Shown here: piece after piece, positions 51,621-59,254 of the stretch
Numbering within the stretch: position 1 is the stretch's first letter
Layout: the number at the start of each line of letters is the position of its first letter
Source: JAUSNA01 sp964511965
GTDB taxonomy: Bacteria; Patescibacteriota; Microgenomatia; Levybacterales; GWA1-39-11
NCBI GenBank assembly: GCA_964511965.1
Contig: CAZEGF010000006.1
Span: 1-64,000 of the forward strand
Reading direction: 5' to 3'
Length of the DNA: 64,000 bases
Position numbers and translations under genes: made by a program
The notes under the pieces: model-generated
Databases searched by the model: none
Told to the model about the DNA's origin: nothing
What the model saw: the letters and a program-made list of their open reading frames with translations, nothing else

Positions 51621-52787
51621 ATGGATTCTGCCCAGGGTGATAGCCCTTCTGATCAAAATGTAGCAAGTAGCACGCAGCAAGTAGCAAGTAGTCAACCCGA
51701 ACCATCAGTCGAACCGGTCGCTGATAATGGAACCCAAATTGCGAAGCTTGAAGGTTTGATAAATAACGCGCGTCTCCCAGAAGATCTCAATCAAGCGGCC
51801 CGTGCAATGGTTGCACGTCTTAAAATAGTCAAAGATCAACCCTCTTTTTACACGGAATATGACACAATGTCTCGATATATCACATGGATAACAGCCCTTC
51901 CTTGGAACAAAATGTCCCAAGATATTCTCGACCTTGCCCACGCCAAGCAGGTTTTGGACAAAAACCATTTTGGGCTAGAGGTGGTAAAGGAACAAATTTT
52001 AGAGTTTTTATCCATCATGATTTTGACAAAGCAAAGAGCTGGGCAAGAGGGGTCAGATATCATAGCTCGTGCTCCAATATTGTCTTTAGTTGGTCTTGCC
52101 GGTGTTGGAAAAACAACAATTGCGTACTCAATTGCTGAGGCCTTGGGGCGAAAAATAGAGCGCATTCCATTTGGAGGAATGGGATCTGCTTCTCAACTTC
52201 GTGGCAAGTCGCGACTTTATTCAGATAGTGAGCCGGGGTTTGTGATAAAAGCACTACGCCGTGCAGGTACTTCAAATCCGGTTATTTTACTTGACGAAAT
52301 TGATAGGGTGAGCGAGGAGGCCCGAAGTGACATCATGGGAGTACTTGTCGAGCTTTTGGATCCACTTCAAAACAAAGCATTTACGGATCATTTTATAGAC
52401 TATCCGGTAGATCTTTCCCAAGTCCTTTTTATAGCTACAAGCAACAACACAAAAGACATCTCAACGGCTGTAATTGACCGTCTTGAAATCATTCAAATGC
52501 CTTCATATACTGATGAGGAAAAAATTGTGATTGGAAAAACTTTTGTTTTGCCACATGTCCTTCACGAATCAGGACTTACGCCAAATGATTTTGCGATAAA
52601 TGATGATGTATGGCCGGAGGCAATTGTCAGACCTTTGGGATATGATCCTGGAATTCGTGGTCTTCAACGCGTGATTCAGGGAATCGTGAGAAAAACGGTT
52701 TATTACATGATGCTTGGGAAAATTCCTCGTGGGCAGAAATTTATTGTAACAATGGAGAACATTAAAAGCTTCGTTAGTGCTTGGTGA
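51621..52787 (+). CDS. Lon-like AAA+ ATPase without protease domain
   Basis: The 388-residue protein contains the helical region and AAA+ module of Lon: LPWNKMSQ, Walker A GLAGVGKT, the pore-region block RGKSRLY, Walker B VILLDEIDRV, LLDPLQNKAFTDHF, sensor ATSNN and the small-domain GYDPGIRGLQR. It ends there; the Ser-Lys protease domain is missing and there is no frameshift that would hide it. The N-terminal substrate-binding domain is also mostly gone, replaced by a Ser/Gln-rich stretch encoded by a short repeat (TAGCAAGTAGCA). It may be an unfoldase or DNA-binding ATPase. Confidence 0.88.
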   Translation: MDSAQGDSPSDQNVASSTQQVASSQPEPSVEPVADNGTQIAKLEGLINNARLPEDLNQAARAMVARLKIVKDQPSFYTEYDTMSRYITWITALPWNKMSQDILDLAHAKQVLDKNHFGLEVVKEQILEFLSIMILTKQRAGQEGSDIIARAPILSLVGLAGVGKTTIAYSIAEALGRKIERIPFGGMGSASQLRGKSRLYSDSEPGFVIKALRRAGTSNPVILLDEIDRVSEEARSDIMGVLVELLDPLQNKAFTDHFIDYPVDLSQVLFIATSNNTKDISTAVIDRLEIIQMPSYTDEEKIVIGKTFVLPHVLHESGLTPNDFAINDDVWPEAIVRPLGYDPGIRGLQRVIQGIVRKTVYYMMLGKIPRGQKFIVTMENIKSFVSAW

Positions 52788-52874
52788 TTAATTATTAATG
52801 ATTGATGACTGATGGCTAAAAAAAGACTATAATATCAACATATTTTAACCATTAATAATTAGTCATTAACCATT
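52788..52874. repeat. AT-rich simple repeat before the RNase J gene
   Basis: Contains imperfect ATTAATGATTGATGACTGATGG and ATTAATAATTAGTCATTAACC units like those after the sortase gene. A TATAAT box near 52829-52834 within it probably serves the RNase J gene, with a leader of about 40 nt. Confidence 0.55.
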
Positions 52875-52875
52875 T

Positions 52876-54549
52876 ATGGATACTCAAAATACAAATAACT
52901 CTCTCACTCTCATTCCCCTTGGTGGAATTGGAAGCGTTACCAAAAACATGTATTTATACATATACGGTAATGACATCTTGATTGTTGACTGTGGGATGGG
53001 ATTTCCGGATGCATCAACCCCTGGAGTAGATTTTTTGATCCCTGATATTACCCATCTTAAAAAATTGGTAGCAGGTGGCAAAAGAATTGTAGGACTACTT
53101 CTTACCCATGGACACGAGGATCACATTGGAGGAGTACCATTTGTTCTTGATCAACTTCCATCATTTCCTATCTATGCAACACCACTTACGGCTGCATTTA
53201 CCAATGAAAAGCTGAAAGATTTTGGACTAAATCAACGCGTTGTTGAGGTCAAATTTAAAAAAGACTTTAACCTTGGTGCTTTTACCGTTCGCTTTTTACA
53301 CATTACCCATTCGGTTATGGATACATCAAATATTTTTATCAAAAGCCCTATTGGGAATTTCTATCATGGGTCAGACTACAAGTTCGACTTAACTCCTCCG
53401 GATGACAAACCATCTGACATGCATGGGATTGCAGCAACTGCAAGTGAAGGAGTTCTTTGCATGTTGTCAGATTGTCTTGGTGCAGAGCGGGAGGGGCATA
53501 GTAAATCTGAGCGCAAAATCAGTGATAGTTTTGAATCAGAATTCAGACGCACGAAAGGAAGGGTATTTGTAAGTACTTATTCATCAAATATATCTCGTAT
53601 GAATCAAGCGATTGAGGCGGCTATGAAATTTAACCGCAAAGTCTGCTTTATTGGCCGTTCATTTATCAAAGCACGGGATATTGGAAGACAATTAGGATAC
53701 ATGAAATTGCCTCAAAATATGGAGATAAAACCACAACAAGTAATGAGTATGGATCCATCAAAAGTTATGATTTTGATCCCCGGATCTCAAGCTCAAGAAG
53801 AATCGGCACTGGTCAGGGTTGCAAATGACAATGACAAAGCGCTTCGGATAGATAAAAACGACACGGTTATTTTTTCTGCAGATCCAATTCCTGGAAATGA
53901 AGTTAATATTTATAAGCTAATTGACACTATTGTTAAAAGAGGAGCCAGAGTAATTCACAGTGACATGACTGATGAATTCCATGTGTCAGGACACGGGTCG
54001 CAAAATGATATTAAACTTTTGGCAACTCTGACACAGCCTCGGTTTGCTTTCCCGATAGGTGGGAATTTCAGACACATGAGTGCATTTAAGAGAATTATGG
54101 GAGATCTTGGTATGCGCGAACAAGATATTATACTTCCGGAGTATGGACAGGAAGTAATCTTTAATAAAATAAGCTACCGGTATGGAGCAAAGGTGCCTTT
54201 GGCAACTGTGTATGTAGACCAGATTACGGGTGAGGAAATGGAGAAATTTATTTTGATGGACCGTCAGAAAATTAGTGAGGAGGGGATCATGATTGTTATC
54301 GTTGAAATAGAGGGGGAGACTGGAAAAGTAGTCTCTACACCTGACATAATTGCCCGTGGGTTTGTTTTCCCTGAAAAAGAAGGTTTTGCTAAAAAGCTCA
54401 ATGAAGAATTACTCGTTGAATTGGGACAAAAAACTCCAAAGAGCAACAATATGGGAACTTACAGAAAGATCATTCAAAGAACGAGTGAAAACCTTCTGTA
54501 TAGAATGAAGCGTGAACCTCTCGTCATCCCCGTCGTGATTGAAGTTTAA
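52876..54549 (+). CDS. rnj: ribonuclease J
   Basis: The 557-residue protein is a metallo-beta-lactamase/beta-CASP nuclease: HGHEDHIGG (zinc motif, His78-His83), the SDC motif region, beta-CASP blocks (FVSTYSSNISRMNQ, GRSFIKARDIG), the HVSGHGSQND motif and a C-terminal RNase J domain. RNase J degrades RNA 5'-3' and matures rRNA in bacteria without RNase E, working alongside PNPase. Confidence 0.95.
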   Translation: MDTQNTNNSLTLIPLGGIGSVTKNMYLYIYGNDILIVDCGMGFPDASTPGVDFLIPDITHLKKLVAGGKRIVGLLLTHGHEDHIGGVPFVLDQLPSFPIYATPLTAAFTNEKLKDFGLNQRVVEVKFKKDFNLGAFTVRFLHITHSVMDTSNIFIKSPIGNFYHGSDYKFDLTPPDDKPSDMHGIAATASEGVLCMLSDCLGAEREGHSKSERKISDSFESEFRRTKGRVFVSTYSSNISRMNQAIEAAMKFNRKVCFIGRSFIKARDIGRQLGYMKLPQNMEIKPQQVMSMDPSKVMILIPGSQAQEESALVRVANDNDKALRIDKNDTVIFSADPIPGNEVNIYKLIDTIVKRGARVIHSDMTDEFHVSGHGSQNDIKLLATLTQPRFAFPIGGNFRHMSAFKRIMGDLGMREQDIILPEYGQEVIFNKISYRYGAKVPLATVYVDQITGEEMEKFILMDRQKISEEGIMIVIVEIEGETGKVVSTPDIIARGFVFPEKEGFAKKLNEELLVELGQKTPKSNNMGTYRKIIQRTSENLLYRMKREPLVIPVVIEV

Positions 54550-54588
54550 ATTTTTAGGTTTACAATTAAGTTGATAAATTCTAATCTT

Positions 54589-56283
54589 ATGGCGGGTGCA
54601 GAAAATAGCGGCAATTTAGAAAACGAGAGAAAATTTTTGCTCAGTGGTATGCCTCAACAAGCAGAAGGAGCTCCTTCTGTAGAAATTACCCAAGGTTATC
54701 TAGTTATAGAACCAGACCGAGAAGTTAGAGTCAGACAAGAGGGAGATAGATTTACTTTATGTAGAAAAACAGGTGAAGGTCGTATCAGAGGTGAGGATGA
54801 GTATGAAATCTCACTGGAAGTTTTTAATATTTTATGGGGAGAAATAATTGGAAAACCAATCGAAAAAACAAGATTTACAGTACTTGAAGCCGGTACTGAA
54901 ATGACGGTAGACAAATATCGAGGAGAGCTTGAGGGTCTCATCGTTGCAGAGGCAGAATTCCCTGACGAAGAAAGTGCAAATAAGTTTGAAAAACCATCCT
55001 GGGTGGATGAAGAAGTCACTGGCGTCAAACGGTATAGCAATAAAAACTTAGCTCTTCATGGTTTGGATAAGTCAGAATCACAAAATACCGAAAATTCCCC
55101 CGAAAAAATTGAGATTTCAGATGAAATGCTTGAAAGGTTTGTTAGCAAAGTAAAATCCCTTGTTGATGAAACCCACGACCGGTCGGTTAGAGTAGGGGTG
55201 GGAGGAAGAACAAGCGCCGGTAAAACAACTGCAGCAATTGGCAGATTGTTGTCTGAATTTCCAGATATGGTAACGGTTATATCTACTGACGATTTTGCAA
55301 AAGGATCTGAATATTTGAAAGAGCAACTAGAAAAAGGGCGGAAATTAAATTATGACCACCCTGATTACTACGACACCCCCTATGCAAGACGGGTGATTGA
55401 TACACTATCTGAGGGTGAGCCAGCTCTAAAGCCGGTATTTAATTTTAAAAAAGGTGAAGGCGAACCGGATGGTGAAGAAATGGTTGATTCTAAAAAAATA
55501 ATTGTTGTTGAGGGGTTATATGCATTAAGTCCGGATCTTTTGGATATTTATGACACAACCGCCTTTGTTGATATCAGTATGCATGGAAGCATCATAAGAC
55601 GTCTTATGCGTGATGTGAAGAGAACCAATATGACTCCGGCACAAATTCTTCGCTACTATGTTGATTATGTTGAGCCAATGTATCAGGAATTTATTCTTCC
55701 AACAAAAGAAAAGACTGAATTTGTTATTCAAAATGAATACGATCCGGCAGTTGAATCTGGGAGAAGTAATGCACGTGATGCTCAGGTGAAATTTATAGGT
55801 GATGTAGTTGATTCAGAACTTATTAAAAGTGGGAGTCAATATTTGGGAGAATTCGACCAGACGGACGAATATTTTTTCTTTGATAAAAATACAATAGACA
55901 GTCAAGAATATCTTAGGATCCGAAAAGATGGGATTAGACGGGTTCTTACTTACAAAGGACCACCTAACAGAGATGATCCTTACAATAACCGCGCAAGGAT
56001 GGAGTTTGAGATCTCAGAAGAAGATGAGAAGTCTCTAAAATCAGGCGTTACACCAGATGTTGCTATCTATAAGAGAAGGAAAATGTATTTATTGGATGGT
56101 GCAGTTGTTATGAGAGATACTGTTAAAAGTGAACGGGATGGAGTGGCAAGAGATCTGGGAAATTTTGTCGAGATCCATCTGTCAGGAGACACATCATCAG
56201 ACCCTGATACTCTTGAAAAAGTTTGTAATAAATTGAAATTGGATCCAGAAAATATCTCCAACACCTCATACAGTAGAATGTAG
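54589..56283 (+). CDS. CYTH - uridine kinase-like - CYTH fusion protein
   Basis: The 564-residue protein joins three domains. The first CYTH domain (about 8-160) has the ExExK signature at Glu11-Glu13-Lys15. The second (about 185-395) is a P-loop kinase of the uridine kinase/phosphoribulokinase type with Walker A GRTSAGKT (206-213), STDDF and VVEGLYAL. The third (about 410-550) is another CYTH domain (EYLRIRKDG, TYKGP, ARMEFEIS). Fusions of uridine kinase with one CYTH domain are known from plants (TTM1/2); the double CYTH frame is unusual. Probable substrates are nucleotides or triphosphates. I chose ATG 54589 over a TTG 18 bases upstream. Confidence 0.88.
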   Translation: MAGAENSGNLENERKFLLSGMPQQAEGAPSVEITQGYLVIEPDREVRVRQEGDRFTLCRKTGEGRIRGEDEYEISLEVFNILWGEIIGKPIEKTRFTVLEAGTEMTVDKYRGELEGLIVAEAEFPDEESANKFEKPSWVDEEVTGVKRYSNKNLALHGLDKSESQNTENSPEKIEISDEMLERFVSKVKSLVDETHDRSVRVGVGGRTSAGKTTAAIGRLLSEFPDMVTVISTDDFAKGSEYLKEQLEKGRKLNYDHPDYYDTPYARRVIDTLSEGEPALKPVFNFKKGEGEPDGEEMVDSKKIIVVEGLYALSPDLLDIYDTTAFVDISMHGSIIRRLMRDVKRTNMTPAQILRYYVDYVEPMYQEFILPTKEKTEFVIQNEYDPAVESGRSNARDAQVKFIGDVVDSELIKSGSQYLGEFDQTDEYFFFDKNTIDSQEYLRIRKDGIRRVLTYKGPPNRDDPYNNRARMEFEISEEDEKSLKSGVTPDVAIYKRRKMYLLDGAVVMRDTVKSERDGVARDLGNFVEIHLSGDTSSDPDTLEKVCNKLKLDPENISNTSYSRM

Positions 56284-56296
56284 TTGGAACTCCAAT

Positions 56297-56692
56297 TTAT
56301 ACGAGGTTACATATTTTCTCTTTGATTTCATTTCTAATTTCTCTGAAGGTTTCAAGAGAACTATCAAAAGGATCTTTTATTGGTAATAATTTTATTTTTG
56401 GACTGTTTTTTAAGAAATCCGGTATGGATTCTTCAGGAGCCAATATATAGATTTCATCTGCTTCATCAACCATTTCTTTAGTTACGTATTTAACTTTATG
56501 ATTTGAAACATCAATCCCATCCTCTTTCATAACGTCAATTACTGCTTGAATAGGTTTTTTGTATTTCTCTGGGGTGTGATTTTGCAGTCCCGCACTCGTT
56601 GCATTGGAAGATTTAGTAAAGAAATTATAATAAGCTTCTGCCATTTGGCTTCTTGCAACATTTCCTGCACACACAAATAATACTTTTTTCAT
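56297..56692 (-). CDS. low-molecular-weight protein tyrosine phosphatase / arsenate reductase-like
   Basis: With the ATG at 56692 the 131-residue protein opens MKKVLFVCAGNVARSQMAEA, the CX5R phosphatase loop (Cys8, Arg14), and has the late acidic loop in PIKDPFDS. These proteins dephosphorylate tyrosine or reduce arsenate; the cysteines required for arsenate reduction are not evident, so a phosphatase is more likely. The frame is open upstream to 56779 but overlaps the phosphorylase promoter. Confidence 0.88.
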   Translation of the reverse strand: MKKVLFVCAGNVARSQMAEAYYNFFTKSSNATSAGLQNHTPEKYKKPIQAVIDVMKEDGIDVSNHKVKYVTKEMVDEADEIYILAPEESIPDFLKNSPKIKLLPIKDPFDSSLETFREIRNEIKEKICNLV

Positions 56693-56715
56693 CTTCAAAA
56701 TTATAACAAACCTTC

Positions 56716-56745
56716 TTGTTTCAAAACTCCCTAATACGGTACAAT
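56716..56745 (+). promoter_or_regulatory. promoter TTGTTT-N18-TACAAT of the glucan phosphorylase gene
   Basis: The -10 box ends 12 nt before the ATG at 56758, predicting a leader of about 6 nt. Confidence 0.55.
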
Positions 56746-56757
56746 AAAGTACTGCCC

Positions 56758-58461
56758 ATGAATAACGATCGTCCCCCAATTAATTGTGCTTACTTCTCCA
56801 TGGAATTCATGTTGGAATCGGATATTCCTACATATGCAGGGGGACTTGGAGTTCTTGCCGGGGATCTGATGCGTTCTTGCGCTGACATGGGTGAGCCGGT
56901 TGTTGGGATGTCCCTCGTTTATAACGATAGTACTTATAAGCAAGTTATAAATCCTTCCGGTACTCAAAATTACGAACAGCTCGTCTGGCATAAAAATGAT
57001 CAACTGACAAAATTATCAAATAGAGTTGAAGTAACAATTCAAGGCCAGAAAGTCATTGTTGGCGTGTGGCGGTATGACATTGTTGGTATCGATGGTTATG
57101 TAGTGCCAGTCTTTCTTCTTGATACTGATTTTATCGACAATTCTGAGTATGCACGAAGCCTTACACAGAACCTTTATGAAGGGGGAGTTAGGCTTGATCA
57201 AGAAGTTTTGTTAGGCATGGCAGGCGTAAAAATGCTTCGGTCTCTTGGATATAACGACATCAAGACTTTCCATATGAATGAAGGACACGCTTCATTTGTT
57301 CCACTTGGGTTACTTGCTGAGAAAGGATTTAAGGATGAGGAAGTCAAAAAGCTCTGTGTATTTACAACACATACTCCAATTCCTGAAGGGCATGATAAAT
57401 TTGATTACGATTATGCCCATAAAGTTGCAGGAGATAATTTGCCATGGCATATACAAAAACTAGCCAGTGAAAAAGAGCTTCATATGACGATTCTTGGGAT
57501 GAGTATGAGCAAATATATTTTTGGAGTTAGTCAAAAGCATGGACGAGTAAGTCAGAATATGTTCCCTCAATTTCATATCGGGGCTATAACAAATGGTGTG
57601 CATCACAGGACGTGGATAGGTACAGAACTTGCAAATCTTTATGATAAATTTTTACCTGAATGGGTACGATACCCTCGAGTATTTAAGAATGCTATTGAAA
57701 AAATTCCGGATGAAGAGTTGTGGAGAGCACACCAGGAAGAAAAAAGAAGACTTTTAGATCATGTTAATAACCATCTGACCTCTGTTTCAAATGAGCAAGA
57801 GCGTATAAATCCACCAGAACCAGAGCAATTTGATATCGATACATTAACTATTTCACTTGCCAGAAGACTCGTACCATATAAAAGACCACTGCTTTTATAT
57901 TCTGATTTTAATAGACTTCTTGAGATAGGTGATGGTAAATTGCAAATCATCCAATGTGGTAAAGCAGCACCTGGGGACGAGGGAGCAAAGAGTTTTGTAA
58001 GGCAGATAATTGATATCTCAAAGCAATTAAAAGGACGCATAAAAGTTGTTTATTTGGAAAATTATTCACCACTTTTGGCCCGCCAACTCGTCCGTGGGTC
58101 AGATGTTTGGCTCAATACTCCACGCCGTCCACTGGAGGCATCCGGAACATCAGGTATGAAAGCTGCCATGAATGGGGTGCTTAATTTTTCTGTTCTTGAT
58201 GGATGGTGGATAGAGGGATATCAGATAGATAGTGAGTCAGGATTTTCGATAGGTCCAAATGATGAAAGTCTGACACCGGAAAACAATGACCAGCAGGATA
58301 TTGATGATATGTATAATAAGCTCCAAAACGAGATTATCCCTCTTTATTACAATAATAGGAAAGATTGGATCAATCGCATGAAACATGCAATAACTTTGGG
58401 TGGATACTTTAACACCCACCGCTGCATCTCCGAATACAAAGAAAAAGCCTGGCAAGTATAG
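56758..58461 (+). CDS. glgP: alpha-glucan (glycogen/maltodextrin) phosphorylase
   Basis: The 567-residue protein belongs to the short alpha-glucan phosphorylase group: CAYFSMEF, TYAGGLGVLAGD, the HMNEGH segment, and the C-terminal PLP and phosphate region EASGTSGMKAAMNG with the PLP-binding Lys, then LDGWWIEGY. It releases glucose-1-phosphate from glucans, feeding glycolysis. I chose the ATG at 56758, since the upstream frame (56716) covers the promoter. Confidence 0.93.
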   Translation: MNNDRPPINCAYFSMEFMLESDIPTYAGGLGVLAGDLMRSCADMGEPVVGMSLVYNDSTYKQVINPSGTQNYEQLVWHKNDQLTKLSNRVEVTIQGQKVIVGVWRYDIVGIDGYVVPVFLLDTDFIDNSEYARSLTQNLYEGGVRLDQEVLLGMAGVKMLRSLGYNDIKTFHMNEGHASFVPLGLLAEKGFKDEEVKKLCVFTTHTPIPEGHDKFDYDYAHKVAGDNLPWHIQKLASEKELHMTILGMSMSKYIFGVSQKHGRVSQNMFPQFHIGAITNGVHHRTWIGTELANLYDKFLPEWVRYPRVFKNAIEKIPDEELWRAHQEEKRRLLDHVNNHLTSVSNEQERINPPEPEQFDIDTLTISLARRLVPYKRPLLLYSDFNRLLEIGDGKLQIIQCGKAAPGDEGAKSFVRQIIDISKQLKGRIKVVYLENYSPLLARQLVRGSDVWLNTPRRPLEASGTSGMKAAMNGVLNFSVLDGWWIEGYQIDSESGFSIGPNDESLTPENNDQQDIDDMYNKLQNEIIPLYYNNRKDWINRMKHAITLGGYFNTHRCISEYKEKAWQV

Positions 58462-58462
58462 T

Positions 58463-59158
58463 TTAGGTGTAGTAATAATCAACAATTCCTTTTGCTAGGA
58501 TTTCATCAGAATTAAGAGTTCTATCTCCCAAAGCCTCATAATTTACAGCAAGTGGCAGCTCTGTGCAGCCCAATATGATTGCCTCAGCACCTTTTGAAAA
58601 CATATCATTCAAAACTCCAATATACTCATTTTTAGTTTGGCTGCTTTGAGTCCCTGCAATAACATTTCTTATCAATGTTTCTACCACTTTCAATTGTTCC
58701 TCCGTTGGCAAAACGGTTTCAATAGATTTTTCTTTTAAAACCTTTTGATAGATCCCAGACCCAACAAGGACAGGAGTTCCAAGAAGTCCAACTTTTTTAA
58801 ATCCGCGATTTACACATTCATCAGCTACTAATTCGATCATAGAAATAAAAGGCACATCTGTTTGTGATCTTAGTTTTTCAAGCAAGATATGAACTGTGTT
58901 GCTTCCAATACATAACCTTGTTGCCCCAGCAGATGACAGAGTTCTTGCTGACTCGATAAGCATTTGTTCTGCTGATTCAATATTATCTTTGTTGGAAATA
59001 AAATCTGGAACCGGTACAGAGTCAATTAAAATCCGGGGAAAATCAGAATTATTTTTAGCACTATATTTGCTCTGTGCAAACTCAATTATTTTTTCATAGA
59101 TAAAGTCAGTTGATTGCGGACCAACTCCGCCAATAATACCTATTTTCTTTGTATTCAT
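58463..59158 (-). CDS. aspartate/glutamate racemase-family protein with altered first catalytic site
   Basis: With the ATG at 59158 the 231-residue protein opens MNTKKIGIIGGVGPQST, typical of the family. The second catalytic Cys is present (LGCTELPL). The first is replaced: the usual CNTxH motif reads GSNTVH (Ser86), with a Cys three residues earlier. Family members with Thr at this site act on L-amino acids, so this one may differ in specificity or be inactive. It ends 1 bp after the phosphorylase stop (convergent). Confidence 0.85.
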   Translation of the reverse strand: MNTKKIGIIGGVGPQSTDFIYEKIIEFAQSKYSAKNNSDFPRILIDSVPVPDFISNKDNIESAEQMLIESARTLSSAGATRLCIGSNTVHILLEKLRSQTDVPFISMIELVADECVNRGFKKVGLLGTPVLVGSGIYQKVLKEKSIETVLPTEEQLKVVETLIRNVIAGTQSSQTKNEYIGVLNDMFSKGAEAIILGCTELPLAVNYEALGDRTLNSDEILAKGIVDYYYT

Positions 59159-59195
59159 ATGTGAAGTATAGCAAAATGTTTTATAACTGGTGAGC

Positions 59196-59224
59196 TTGAT
59201 AAATATGCCCATTTTCTCTATTAT
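59196..59224 (+). promoter_or_regulatory. promoter TTGATA-N17-TATTAT of ftsK
   Basis: Good spacing and boxes. The leader is about 24 nt and contains the Shine-Dalgarno AAAAGGAGTG. Confidence 0.7.
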
Positions 59225-59254
59225 GTTAATACTCTGAAAAGGAGTGTCACGCCC

